Counted from the first letter of the stretch, positions 51,583-60,090 are shown. The stretch is 64,000 nucleotides of DNA from Kribbella sp. CA-293567 (GCF_027627575.1 NZ_CP114065.1:6200001-6264000), one strand, 5' to 3'. Translations and numbers: made by a program. Notes: generated by a model from the letters alone, not told the origin.

Positions 51583-52331
51583 GCGGGCTTCTCCTTGGAG
51601 GTCTTGCGGCGGCGGGTGATGATCAGCAGACCGGCTCCCACGACGAGCAGCGCCAGGGCGGCGACCAGGAAGACGGTGGAGAGGCCGCCGGTGCTGGCGA
51701 GCTTTCCGGTGGGCTTCTTCTCCGGCACGGTTGCGGCGGTGTTGTTATTGCTGCCGGTAGTGGTCGCGCCGGTGCTCGGCTTGGCGGTGGATGGCGTCGT
51801 CGACGGCGGAGTGCTGGTGGTGCCGGCCCCCGCGAAGGTGACCGGGATCAGCACGTCGGCGCTGCGGTCCGCGGTACGGGTGTGATCGGCCCGGGTGCCG
51901 ACGACGCAGCCGAGGGGCGCGGTCTTCTTGTCCAGGCAGTTGGTGAACTGGTCCTTGGCCTTGAGCGTCAACTGCACCTCGAACGATCCCTTGCCGTCCA
52001 CCTTCGTGAACGGTTTGGCCAGCCCTTCGCCGTACGACGGCGGGTTCGACGAGATCCACGCCGACGACCCGGAGGCGCCCTGCATGTCAACGCCGCCCAG
52101 ACAGGGGGAAGGCATCTGGCCGGCACCCTTGTTGACGCAGAACGTGACGTAGATCCCCTTGTTCAGATCGAATCCGCGCCCTCGCACAGTCACCGACGTA
52201 CCGGCCGGATCCAGTCCCTGGCTGCGGCTGACCGTCACCTGCTGCCCTGCCGGACCGGACGCCGCGTGCGCGGCTCCCACTGAAACCACAGCGAGCAGCA
52301 GTACCACGACCAGGCCCGCGAACCGTCTCAA
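51579..52331 (-). CDS. LASTG-anchored surface protein, first gene of heme surface operon
   Basis: A 250-residue exported protein starting at TTG (AAGGGA lies upstream). Signal peptide about 1-23. The mature domain (about 30-167) contains GRGFDLNKGIYVTFC, four cysteines, GTRADHTRTADRSADVLIPVTF and SSAWISSNPPSYGEGL. This matches, motif for motif, the last domain of the neighbouring 1074-residue HtaA protein (LYLRADHRSTGNRAFDVRVPLQF; SQWITNFPYAG), so both share a paralogous domain. A Thr/Ser-rich linker leads to KLASTGG, a membrane helix and RRRK, a sortase sorting signal. A role as a heme carrier between wall and membrane is inferred from position. Confidence 0.82.
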   Translation of the reverse strand: MRRFAGLVVVLLLAVVSVGAAHAASGPAGQQVTVSRSQGLDPAGTSVTVRGRGFDLNKGIYVTFCVNKGAGQMPSPCLGGVDMQGASGSSAWISSNPPSYGEGLAKPFTKVDGKGSFEVQLTLKAKDQFTNCLDKKTAPLGCVVGTRADHTRTADRSADVLIPVTFAGAGTTSTPPSTTPSTAKPSTGATTTGSNNNTAATVPEKKPTGKLASTGGLSTVFLVAALALLVVGAGLLIITRRRKTSKEKPA

Positions 52332-52363
52332 AGATCTGTCCCTTCCAGCCGCACCATTTGATG

Positions 52364-52382
52364 TTTGGTTAGGCTAACCTAA
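52364..52382. promoter_or_regulatory. DtxR/IdeR iron box
   Basis: TTTGGTTAGGCTAACCTAA matches the DtxR/IdeR consensus TTAGGTTAGSCTAACCTWA at 18 of 19 positions, with a symmetric core TTAGGCTAA. It lies between the divergent surface operon (start 52331) and the heme oxygenase operon (start 52388). Under iron-replete conditions a Fe-bound IdeR would block both promoters. The box ends only 5 nt from the hmuO start, implying a very short leader for that transcript. Confidence 0.9.
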
Positions 52383-52387
52383 CTTCC

Positions 52388-53074
52388 GTGACCCCACAAT
52401 CGGGCCCGACGGCCACCGCCCTGCCGCCGTTCTCTGCTCGCCTCCGGGAACGGAGTCTGCGCATGCACCGAGACGCCGAAGGGAGTACCTACCTCGCCGC
52501 CCTGACCGACGGCCGCCTCGATCTGACCGCCTATGCGGCCCTGGTCGGCCAGCACGCGGTCATCTACCAGGCACTCGAACAACTCGGTGACACCTTCGCC
52601 GACGATCCGATCGCCGGCCGGTTCGTCTTCCCCGAGTTGGCCCGGCGGCCGCAGTTGGAGGCCGACCTGGCCTTCCTCCGTGCCCGCGGCATCCTCCCGG
52701 CCGCACCGACCGAAGCCACCACTCGGTACGCCGAACGCCTGGCCGAGCTGGCCACCTGGCCGGCCGGCTTCGTCGCGCACCACTACGTCCGGTACCTCGG
52801 CGACCTCTCGGGTGGTCAGGCGATCGGCCGGCTGATCGCGACGGCGTACGGGCTGGTGCCGGGCGGTGACGGCGTGCGGTTCTACGTCTTCGACGACGTC
52901 AAAGCGAAGCCGTTCAAGGACGAATACCGGCTGCTCCTCGACGCCATGCCGCTGGACGAGCGTGAGCAGGAGGAAGTGCTCGACGAGGTCCTGCTGGCCT
53001 ACAAGTTCAACGTCGAGGTGCTGACCTCGCTCGCCGAGCAGGTGCTCCCGCAGTACCCGCAGGTCGCGTCGTGA
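52388..53074 (+). CDS. hmuO: Heme oxygenase (biliverdin-producing)
   Basis: Cleaves heme with O2 and electrons into biliverdin, CO and Fe2+. The 228-residue all-helical protein has the proximal ligand His27 (in RMHRDAEGS) and the distal flexible helix GDLSGGQ at 138-144, plus the C-terminal AYKFNVEVL segment, as in Corynebacterium HmuO. GTG start, directly downstream of the IdeR box. Its stop overlaps the hmuT-like gene by 4 nt. Cytoplasmic; it acts on heme delivered by the co-encoded ABC importer. Confidence 0.95.
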   Translation: MTPQSGPTATALPPFSARLRERSLRMHRDAEGSTYLAALTDGRLDLTAYAALVGQHAVIYQALEQLGDTFADDPIAGRFVFPELARRPQLEADLAFLRARGILPAAPTEATTRYAERLAELATWPAGFVAHHYVRYLGDLSGGQAIGRLIATAYGLVPGGDGVRFYVFDDVKAKPFKDEYRLLLDAMPLDEREQEEVLDEVLLAYKFNVEVLTSLAEQVLPQYPQVAS

Positions 53075-54198
53075 CGCGTCCTGCCCTGGCAGCCCTGCTC
53101 CTGCTGGCCGTTACCGCCTGCGCCGGACCGTCCGAAACAGCGATCCCCGGTACGACGGCAGCCGACGCCTGCCGCCCGCCGGTCGAGGGGTTCGCCGTCA
53201 CCACCGACGCCGACGGCAAGCCGCTGCCCAAGCCGACGGAGAACCCGTCGCAGGAAACGAAAGACCCGCACACCATCAGCGGACCTTCCACAGCGACTCT
53301 CACCGACCACGGCATCGACCCGGTCGAGTCCACCCAGGAACCGAGCCTCCCGGTTCAGGTGAAGTCCTGCGACGGCAAGTCGGTGCAGGTCGAGGACGTC
53401 AGCCGGATCATCGCCGTCGACCTCTACGGGACCCTCGCGGAGATCGTCTTCAGTCTCGGCCTCGGCGACCAGGTCGTCGGCCGGGACACCTCGACCGGCT
53501 TCCCGGAGGCGGCCCGCCTGCCCAAGGTCACGCCGTCCGCGCACGACCTGAACGCGGAGGCGATCCTGGCCCTCGACCCGACCGTGGTGCTGACCGACAA
53601 GAGCATCGGCCCGCCGGAGGTGCTCGAGCAGTTGCGCGCGTCCGGGGTCGCGGTGGTCTTCTTCGACGACGCCCGCACGATGGACGGCCTGCCGAGTCAG
53701 GTCCGCGCGGTCGCGGCAGCACTCGGCGTACCGGAGCGCGGTGAGCAACTGGTACGCCGTACACAGGGCGAGATCGTCAAGGCACTGTCCCTCGCGCCGC
53801 GGGACGCCAAGCCGCTGCGAATGACCTTCCTGTACGTCCGCGGCACGGCCGGCGTCTACCTGATGAGCGGTCCCGGCTCCGGAGCGGACGCGATGATCAA
53901 GTCCATCGGCGGGGTCGATACCGGCACCGACATCGGCCTGACCAAACCCTTTGTGCCGTTGACCAGCGAGGCCCTCATCCGCTCGCAACCAGACTTGATC
54001 ATCGTCATGACCGAAGGGCTGAAGTCGATCAAGGGTGTCGACGGCCTGGTCAAGCTGCCCGGCATCGCGCAGACCCCGGCCGGCCGCAATCGCCGCGTGA
54101 TCGACATGAACGACTCCGAACTCCTCGGCTTCGGTCCCCGCACCGGCCGCACCGTAGAAGCGCTCGCCAAGGCGGTCTACGCCCCAGCCCGGTCGTGA
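53071..54198 (+). CDS. hmuT: Heme ABC transporter substrate-binding lipoprotein
   Basis: A 375-residue periplasmic-binding-protein-like lipoprotein. The lipobox VTAC gives an acylated Cys17. After a linker rich in Thr/Pro, the class III binding fold has VSRIIAVDLYGTLAEIVFSLGLGDQVVGRD, LDPTVVLTDKSIGP and RRVIDMNDSELLGFGPRTGRTVEALA. The heme-binding family (HmuT) uses a His and Tyr as axial ligands; the candidate His and Tyr residues (SAHDLN; LYVRGTAGVYLM) are present but not confirmed. GTGA overlap with both neighbours, first transport gene of hmuTUV. Confidence 0.93.
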   Translation: MTRPALAALLLLAVTACAGPSETAIPGTTAADACRPPVEGFAVTTDADGKPLPKPTENPSQETKDPHTISGPSTATLTDHGIDPVESTQEPSLPVQVKSCDGKSVQVEDVSRIIAVDLYGTLAEIVFSLGLGDQVVGRDTSTGFPEAARLPKVTPSAHDLNAEAILALDPTVVLTDKSIGPPEVLEQLRASGVAVVFFDDARTMDGLPSQVRAVAAALGVPERGEQLVRRTQGEIVKALSLAPRDAKPLRMTFLYVRGTAGVYLMSGPGSGADAMIKSIGGVDTGTDIGLTKPFVPLTSEALIRSQPDLIIVMTEGLKSIKGVDGLVKLPGIAQTPAGRNRRVIDMNDSELLGFGPRTGRTVEALAKAVYAPARS

Positions 54199-55265
54199 AG
54201 CTTCGCAAGCTCAGCCTGGTCAGCGGACTGGTCGTAGCGCTACTGGCGATGTCGGTGGTCGCTGCTGGGGTCGGGCAGTTGCCCGTCCCCGCCAGCGAGA
54301 TCCTCGGTTCGGTGATGCATCGCTTGGATCATGGCCTGGAAGATCTCCTGCGGCTCGATCTGCCGTTGGATCTCGGCCCGGTGCCGCACCACCCGCAGGG
54401 CGACAACGCCTTGTGGAAGGTGCGATTCCCGCGAGTGGCCCTGGCGGTGCTGGTCGGCGCGTCGCTGGCGACGGCAGGCGCCCTGATGCAGGGCATCTTC
54501 GGGAACCCACTGGCAGAGCCCTCCGTGGTCGGCGTCTCCTCGGGCGCCGCGGTCGGCGCCAGCCTGGTGATCGTGACCGGCGTGACCTTCCTCGGCAACT
54601 GGACGATCGCGGCGGCCGCCTTCGTCACCGGGCTGATCACCACCCTGCTGGTGCACGTGTTGTCGCGAGCGGGCGGCAAGACCGAAGTGGTCACGCTGGT
54701 GCTGACCGGGATCGCGGTCAACGCGCTCACCTTCACCCTGATCTCCTTCGCCACCTTCATCGCCAGCACCAGCGCTCGCGAGCAACTCGTCTTCTGGCAG
54801 CTCGGCAGCCTCAACGGCGCGACCTGGCGAGCCGTCGGTGCGGTTCTGCCGTTCACTGTCGTCGGACTGCTCGCGGCGTTCGCGCTCAGCCGCAAACTCG
54901 ACCTGCTGTCCCTCGGCGACCGCTCGGCCGCACACCTCGGCGTCGACGTGGAGCGACTGCGGCTGCTCGCGATCGTGGTCGTCGCGTTGCTGGTCGGCGC
55001 GAGTGTCGCCTTCTCCGGCATCATCGGTTTCGTCGGCCTGGTCGTCCCGCACCTGATCCGGATGGTGGCCGGGCCCGGTCACCGATTGTTGCTCCCGGCA
55101 AGCGCTCTCGGCGGTGCCGTCCTGGTGATCAGCGCCGACCTGATCGCCCGCACCCTGATCCGCAACGCCGATCTGCCGATCGGGATGATCACCTCACTGG
55201 TCGGCGCGCCCTTCTTCTTCTGGCTGCTGCGCCGGACCCGGAGCCGCCAAGGAGGCTGGGGATGA
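54195..55265 (+). CDS. hmuU: Heme/iron ABC transporter permease (FecCD family)
   Basis: A 356-residue integral membrane permease with about 10 helices. The family signature KVRFPRVALAVLVGASLATAG, the GNPLAEPSVVGVSSGAA loop and FVGLVVPHLIRMVAGPGHR coupling region are present, followed by DLIARTL and the conserved PIGMITSLVGAPFFFWLLRR end. GTG start overlaps hmuT, and its TGA overlaps the hmuV ATG. Forms the membrane channel of the importer with HmuV. Confidence 0.95.
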   Translation: MKLRKLSLVSGLVVALLAMSVVAAGVGQLPVPASEILGSVMHRLDHGLEDLLRLDLPLDLGPVPHHPQGDNALWKVRFPRVALAVLVGASLATAGALMQGIFGNPLAEPSVVGVSSGAAVGASLVIVTGVTFLGNWTIAAAAFVTGLITTLLVHVLSRAGGKTEVVTLVLTGIAVNALTFTLISFATFIASTSAREQLVFWQLGSLNGATWRAVGAVLPFTVVGLLAAFALSRKLDLLSLGDRSAAHLGVDVERLRLLAIVVVALLVGASVAFSGIIGFVGLVVPHLIRMVAGPGHRLLLPASALGGAVLVISADLIARTLIRNADLPIGMITSLVGAPFFFWLLRRTRSRQGGWG

Positions 55266-56104
55266 AACGCCGCCTTCCGGACCGGCTCGCGCCCGGTACG
55301 ACGATCGCCGCCGTCCGTGAGCTTCAGGTCGCGCTGGGCGGCACGAAAATCCTCGACGGTGTCAGCCTGGAGGTCACCGCCGGCCAGGTGCTTGCGCTCG
55401 TCGGCCCGAACGGCGCCGGCAAGTCGACACTGCTCAGCGCGCTCTGCGGCGACCTCCCGATCGACAGCGGCGAAGTCCTGCTCCACAACGAGCCACTGGC
55501 CCACTGGTCGACGGTGGAGATGGCGATGCGCCGCGCGGTCATGTTGCAGCAGGCAACGATCTCCTTCCCGTTCAGCGTCGGCCAGCTCGTCGCGATGGGT
55601 CGCGCGCCCTGGTCCGGCACGGAGCGCGACGAGTTCGACGACGAAGCCATCCGTACCGCGATGATGCTGGCCGAGGTGGTTCCGTTCGCCGAGCGGGTCT
55701 TCAGCTCCCTTTCCGGCGGTGAGCGGGCCCGCGTCTCGCTGGCCCGCGCGCTGGCCCAGCAGTCCCAACTGTTGCTGTTGGACGAACCGACCGCGGCGCT
55801 CGACCTGCACCACCAGGAAGATGTGCTCCAACTTGCTCGCCGCCGAGCTGCGGAGGGCGATGCCGTCGTGGTCGTGCTGCACGACCTCAACCTCGCCGCG
55901 GGGTACGCCGATCAGGTGGCGGTCCTCTCTCACGGTCGGCTGGCAGCGACCGGCGCCCCGGCCGAAGTACTGACCGCTGAGCTACTGAGCGAGGTCTATC
56001 AGCACGAGGTCGAGGTGTGGCCGCACCCCGCCACCGGCGAGCCGGTCATCCTGCCGCGCCGCCGGGGACGGGAGGAGCAGGACGGCGAGCGGCGGCGGAG
56101 ATGA
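55262..56104 (+). CDS. hmuV: Heme/iron ABC transporter ATP-binding protein
   Basis: A 280-residue ABC ATPase. Walker A is GPNGAGKST (48-56), the Q-loop follows (AVMLQQATISF), the signature is SLSGGERARVSLARALA, and Walker B is LLLLDEPTAALD, with HDLNLAAGYADQV supplying the switch His. It starts at ATG 55262 (ATGA overlap with hmuU); an apparent longer frame upstream is only overlap with hmuU. The 3' end overlaps the convergent CNNM gene by 59 nt, and the Arg-rich C terminus (RRRGREEQDGERRRR) lies in this overlap. Confidence 0.94.
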   Translation: MKRRLPDRLAPGTTIAAVRELQVALGGTKILDGVSLEVTAGQVLALVGPNGAGKSTLLSALCGDLPIDSGEVLLHNEPLAHWSTVEMAMRRAVMLQQATISFPFSVGQLVAMGRAPWSGTERDEFDDEAIRTAMMLAEVVPFAERVFSSLSGGERARVSLARALAQQSQLLLLDEPTAALDLHHQEDVLQLARRRAAEGDAVVVVLHDLNLAAGYADQVAVLSHGRLAATGAPAEVLTAELLSEVYQHEVEVWPHPATGEPVILPRRRGREEQDGERRRR

Positions 56105-57140
56105 TCGGGTCGGTCTCGTCGTCGAACTCGCCGATCACCTCTTCCAGCAGGTCTTCGAGCGCGACCAGACCTACCGGCTCGTCACCCTCCTGAACGACGG
56201 CCAACTGCGACCGGCGCTCCCGCATCAGGCGAATCGCCGCCGCGACCGGGGTGGTCGCCTGCAGCCGCAGCGGCTCGGTCATCAGTTCGGAGGCGCGCAG
56301 CGTCGTACCGCCGCGAGTGGTCGCACGGACCGCGTCACTGACATGGACGATGCCGCAGACGGCCGTCGTACCGGGGGTGACCACGGCGAGCCGTGAGTGT
56401 CCTTCACGTCGGCTGGTCAGCTCGACCTCGCGGGCTCCCGCAGATGCGGGCACCGTGGACAGCCGCGAGGTCGGGGTCATCACCTGCGCGACAGTGGTGT
56501 TCTGCAGAGCCAGCATCGCCGTCAGCAGGTCGTGTTCGGGCGCCTCCAGCGTGCCGTGTTCACGGGACGACTCGATCAGCAACCGCAGCTCGTCGGGACC
56601 GTGCGCGTTGGCCAACTCGTTCTGCGGAGTGACCTTGACCAGCCGCAGGCACAGGTTCGCCATCCCGTTCAGAGTGATCAGCAGCGGACGGACGACGTAG
56701 GTGAAGCCGCGGAACGGCAGAGCCAGTAGCAGCGCCGAGCGCTCCGGGTCACTGATCGCCCAGGACTTCGGCGCCATCTCCCCCAGCAGCACGTGCAGCA
56801 GCCCGATGCCGCCGACCGCGATGATCAGCGCGACCACGTGCCCCGCACCTTCCGGCAGCCCGATCAGCTCGAAGAGCGGATGCAGCAGGTGAGCCACCGC
56901 GGGCTCCGACAACGAGCCCAGTCCCAGCGTGCACAAGGTGATGCCGAGCTGCGCGCCGGCCAGCATCAGCGACAGTTCACTGACCCCCGCGATGGCGGCT
57001 CGGGCCGATCTGCTCCCGGAGGCGGCGGCCTGCTCGAGCCGGTGCCGTTTGGAGGCCACCAACGCGAACTCCGCCGCGACGAAGAAGCCGTTGAGGATGA
57101 GCAGCAACAACGAGATCAGCAGAGCGACCGTGGTACTCAT
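56046..57140 (-). CDS. CNNM/CBS-domain transport protein (short form)
   Basis: A 364-residue CNNM-family (DUF21) membrane protein, related to Mg2+/Co2+ efflux proteins and hemolysin C. The membrane domain (about 1-190) has GFFVAAEFALVASKRHRLEQ and LGSLSEPAV. A CBS pair follows (HGTLEAPEHDLLTAML, VAQVMTPTSRL; RRSQLAVVQEGDEPVGLVALEDLLEEVIGE). The CorC_HlyC domain of the partner is absent. ATGA overlap with the partner gene suggests the two form a heteromeric complex. The 3' end overlaps hmuV on the other strand. Confidence 0.9.
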   Translation of the reverse strand: MSTTVALLISLLLLILNGFFVAAEFALVASKRHRLEQAAASGSRSARAAIAGVSELSLMLAGAQLGITLCTLGLGSLSEPAVAHLLHPLFELIGLPEGAGHVVALIIAVGGIGLLHVLLGEMAPKSWAISDPERSALLLALPFRGFTYVVRPLLITLNGMANLCLRLVKVTPQNELANAHGPDELRLLIESSREHGTLEAPEHDLLTAMLALQNTTVAQVMTPTSRLSTVPASAGAREVELTSRREGHSRLAVVTPGTTAVCGIVHVSDAVRATTRGGTTLRASELMTEPLRLQATTPVAAAIRLMRERRSQLAVVQEGDEPVGLVALEDLLEEVIGEFDDETDPIISAAARRPAPPVPGGAAG

Positions 57141-58474
57141 GACACCCGCTCCAGTACGACGATGCCGGGCACGTGCCGCAGGACCGACCGCACCTTGAGC
57201 CGCACCAGTTCGGTGGGCACCGGCCGGCCATCATGGTCGAAGCGCCGCGGCAGCTCCACCACCAGCTCGTCGGCGACCACCGGAATCCGGCCGAGTCCAG
57301 CCATGATCAGCCCCGACACGGTGTCGTAGTCCTCGTCCTCCGGCAGGTCGATCCCGGTCGCCTCGGCCACCTGGTCGATCCGCCAGCGGGCCGGCAGGGT
57401 CCAGGAACCGTCCGGGTTCTCGATCAGCTCGACCTCGGGCAGATCGTCCTCGTCCCGGATCTCGCCGACCAGCTCCTCGGCGATGTCCTCCAGCGACAGC
57501 ACGCCGGCGAAGCCGCCGAACTCGTCGACCACGATGGCCAGCTGGCGATGCGCCGTACGGAGGGCCTGCAGTACCGCGGGCAGCGGCAGGGTGGACGGTA
57601 CGACGACCGGCGGCGACGCCAGCGAGACGGTGGTGAAGCGAGCGCGCTGGGCCGGCTCGATCTCGACGACGTCCCCGATCGCGATCACGCCGACCACCTC
57701 GTCGACCGAGTCGCCGATCACCGGGAAGCGGCTGTGCCCGGTGTCGAGCAACTCCACCACCCGGGTCAGCGGCGCGTCGCGGTGCACGGTGATCACGTCG
57801 ACCCGCGGCGTCATCACCTCGTCGGCGTTGCGGTTGCGGAAGTCGAGCCCGTGGTCGAGCAGCCGCATGGTGTCCTCGTCCAGCAGGCCCCGCTCGTACG
57901 ACGTGGCGATGATCCGGTCCAGGTCCTGCGCGGTGGCGCCCTGCGGGAGCTCCTCGACCGGCTCGATGCCGACCCGGCGCAGGATCCGGTTCGAGGTGGC
58001 GTCGAAGACGTGGATCAGTGGTCCGGCGACGGCCAGGTAGATCAGCGTCGAGCGGGACAGCCGCAGCGCGATCGCCTCGGCCCGGGCGATCGCCAGGTTC
58101 TTCGGGGCCAGTTCGCCGAAGACCATCTGGATGATCGTTGCCAGCAGCAACGCGAGGACCACCGAGACGGACAGGCTGACGCCCGCCGGCAGGCCCGCCG
58201 TACCGAGCAGGTTCGCCAGGCCCTGGCCGAGGTACGGCTGGGCCACGTAGCCGGCCAGTAGCGCGGTCACGGTGATGCCGACCTGCGCCCCGGACAGGAC
58301 GAAGGACAGCCGGGAGGTCACCTTGAGCGCCCGGGCCGCGGCGGCGTCGCCGCTGTCGGCCAGTGCGTGCAGCCGGTTGCGGTCCACCGCGACGTAGGAG
58401 AACTCCTGCGCCACGAAGTAGCCGGTGGCGATGGTCAACGCCAGGATCAGCACCAGGCCGATCACGATCAACAT
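57137..58474 (-). CDS. CNNM/CBS-domain transport protein with CorC_HlyC domain
   Basis: A 445-residue full-length member. N-terminal membrane domain (GYFVAQEFSYVAVDRNRLHAL; VFGELAPKNLAIARAEAIAL), a CBS pair (ADEVMTPRVDVITVHRDAPL; RQLAIVVDEFGGFAGVLSLEDIAEELVGEI) and a C-terminal CorC_HlyC transporter-associated domain (about 360-440; RWRIDQVAEATGIDLPEDEDYDTVSGLIM). It precedes and overlaps the short paralogue. Such pairs are implicated in magnesium or cobalt handling; substrate is inferred. Confidence 0.92.
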   Translation of the reverse strand: MLIVIGLVLILALTIATGYFVAQEFSYVAVDRNRLHALADSGDAAAARALKVTSRLSFVLSGAQVGITVTALLAGYVAQPYLGQGLANLLGTAGLPAGVSLSVSVVLALLLATIIQMVFGELAPKNLAIARAEAIALRLSRSTLIYLAVAGPLIHVFDATSNRILRRVGIEPVEELPQGATAQDLDRIIATSYERGLLDEDTMRLLDHGLDFRNRNADEVMTPRVDVITVHRDAPLTRVVELLDTGHSRFPVIGDSVDEVVGVIAIGDVVEIEPAQRARFTTVSLASPPVVVPSTLPLPAVLQALRTAHRQLAIVVDEFGGFAGVLSLEDIAEELVGEIRDEDDLPEVELIENPDGSWTLPARWRIDQVAEATGIDLPEDEDYDTVSGLIMAGLGRIPVVADELVVELPRRFDHDGRPVPTELVRLKVRSVLRHVPGIVVLERVS

Positions 58475-58590
58475 GCAACGACTTTACGAGCCCACCGGCG
58501 GGCCGACTGTTGCGGGTCCCCGGTCGCGGTCAGCCCTGGTGTGGCTCCTGGCCCGCGAGCTCCGGCCTCGGTTGAACGTAGGGTTGCGGC

Positions 58591-59268
58591 GTGACCCTTC
58601 CTGAGTTGTTCGGCGCCGCGGTACGGCGGGACGGCGCCAACCCGCTTCTGACCTACTACGACGACGTCACCGGCGAGCGGATCGAGCTCAGCGCGGTCAC
58701 CACCGCGAACTGGGTGGCGAAGACCGCCAACCTGCTCGTCGACGAGTACGACCTGGAGGCCGGCGAGACGGTCGCGATCGGGCTGCCGCCGCACTGGCTG
58801 GGTGTCGTCTGGGCGCTGTCGGCCTGGTCGGCCGGCGCCGAGGTGACCACCGGCGAGGGCACGGTCGCGATCACCGGTCCGGACTTCGCCGTCCGCGGCA
58901 CCCGCGAGACGATCGCCTCCGCGCTGCTCCCGTTGGGTGGGCGGTTCCGCGAACCGTTGCCGGCCGGCGTCCACGACTACGGTGCCGAGGTCTACAACCA
59001 CCCCGACCTGTTCGTCCCGTTCGACCCGCCGCAGGCCGACGCACCGGCGTACGACGGGAAGACGCACGCCGAACTGATCGCGGCGGCCGCACCGATCAGC
59101 GATCGGGTCCTCACCACCACCTCGCTCGTCGTCCCGGCCGGGATCGGCACGCTGATCGGCGTGATCGCCGGCGGCGGCTCGATCGTGCTGTGCCGCAACC
59201 TGGACCCCGCGAAACTCGAGCGCCGGGTCGCGGACGAGAAGGTCGACCGAGTACTGGAGGAGCTCTAG
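58591..59268 (+). CDS. TIGR03089 family protein, half ANL domain
   Basis: A 225-residue actinobacterial family resembling only the N-terminal part of AMP-dependent acyl-CoA synthetases: the early helix with DVTGERIELSAVTTANWVAKTANLL and GLPPHWLGVVWALSAWSAGAEV are like the start of ANL enzymes. The ATP-binding P-loop TSGTTG-like motif is not clear (LTTTSLVVPAGIGTL occupies that site) and the C-terminal adenylation subdomain is missing, so the protein is unlikely to be an active ligase. Its stop is followed immediately by the ATG of the SDR gene. Confidence 0.85.
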   Translation: MTLPELFGAAVRRDGANPLLTYYDDVTGERIELSAVTTANWVAKTANLLVDEYDLEAGETVAIGLPPHWLGVVWALSAWSAGAEVTTGEGTVAITGPDFAVRGTRETIASALLPLGGRFREPLPAGVHDYGAEVYNHPDLFVPFDPPQADAPAYDGKTHAELIAAAAPISDRVLTTTSLVVPAGIGTLIGVIAGGGSIVLCRNLDPAKLERRVADEKVDRVLEEL

Positions 59269-60066
59269 ATGCAGCGGTTCGAGGGCAAGGTCGCGCTGGT
59301 CACCGCCGGCGCGCAGGGCATCGGCGCGGCGGTCGTCCGGCGGATCGCGGCCGAGGGTGGCTCGGTGGTGATCACCGATCTGCAGCAGGACAAGATCGAG
59401 GCTCTCGCCACCGAGCTCGCCGACTCGGCCGGTGACGTGATCGCCGTACCGCTCGATGTGACGGTGCGCGAGCAGGTCGACGCCGCCGTCGCGGCGACGA
59501 TCGAGCGGTTCGGCCGGCTCGACGTACTGGTCAACAACGCCGGCGGCTGCATCGTCAGCACGGTCCCCGAGGACACCACCGACGAGGGGTGGCACCGCCA
59601 GCTCGACCTCACCCTGGTCGGCGCCGCCCGCTGCATCCAGGCGTCCCTGCCTCACCTGGTGAAGTCCCACGGCAACGTGGTCACCATCAGCTCCGTCAAC
59701 GGCCTGGCCGCCTTCGGCAACATCGAGTACGCCGCCGCCAAAGCCGGCCAGATCGCGATGAGCCAGAACTTCGCCGCCCGCTACGGCAGCCTCGGCGTCC
59801 GCTTCAACGTGGTCGCCCCCGCCACCATCCGCACCCCGGTCTGGGACCACCAGCCCCAGGCCCTCGACAACCTCAAAGGCCTGTACCCGCTGGCCCGCAT
59901 CGGCGAACCCGAAGACATAGCCGCCGCAGTAGCCTTCCTGGCCTCCCCCGACGCAGCCTGGATCACCGGCCACACGCTTCCGGTCGACGGCGGCGTACTG
60001 ACCGGCCCAGGCTTACTCGACCTGACGCCGAGCGGCCCGTTCCGCAAGGACTACCCCACGGACTGA
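59269..60066 (+). CDS. Short-chain dehydrogenase/reductase
   Basis: A 265-residue classical SDR. The cofactor motif TAGAQGIG is near the N terminus (residues 12-19), NNAG follows at about 91-94, and the catalytic Ser (TISSVNG), Tyr and Lys (YAAAK) are present. The Asp at the end of beta2 (VITDLQ) suggests NAD preference. C-terminal GHTLPVDGGVLTGP is typical. It starts directly after the stop of the TIGR03089 gene, so it shares its transcript. Substrate unknown. Confidence 0.92.
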   Translation: MQRFEGKVALVTAGAQGIGAAVVRRIAAEGGSVVITDLQQDKIEALATELADSAGDVIAVPLDVTVREQVDAAVAATIERFGRLDVLVNNAGGCIVSTVPEDTTDEGWHRQLDLTLVGAARCIQASLPHLVKSHGNVVTISSVNGLAAFGNIEYAAAKAGQIAMSQNFAARYGSLGVRFNVVAPATIRTPVWDHQPQALDNLKGLYPLARIGEPEDIAAAVAFLASPDAAWITGHTLPVDGGVLTGPGLLDLTPSGPFRKDYPTD

Positions 60067-60073
60067 CCAGCTC

Positions 60074-60090
60074 GTGACGCTACGCGTCAC
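60074..60090. terminator. Small hairpin between convergent genes
   Basis: GTGACGC-TAC-GCGTCAC is a perfect 7-bp stem 8 nt after the SDR stop and before the convergent tetR stop. No T tract follows, so it may be only a weak terminator. Confidence 0.4.

Noticed and set aside
54413..55261. N-terminal extension of the hmuV frame
   Set aside because: It overlaps hmuU entirely; the ATG at 55262 with ATGA coupling and ABC-ATPase homology fixes the start.
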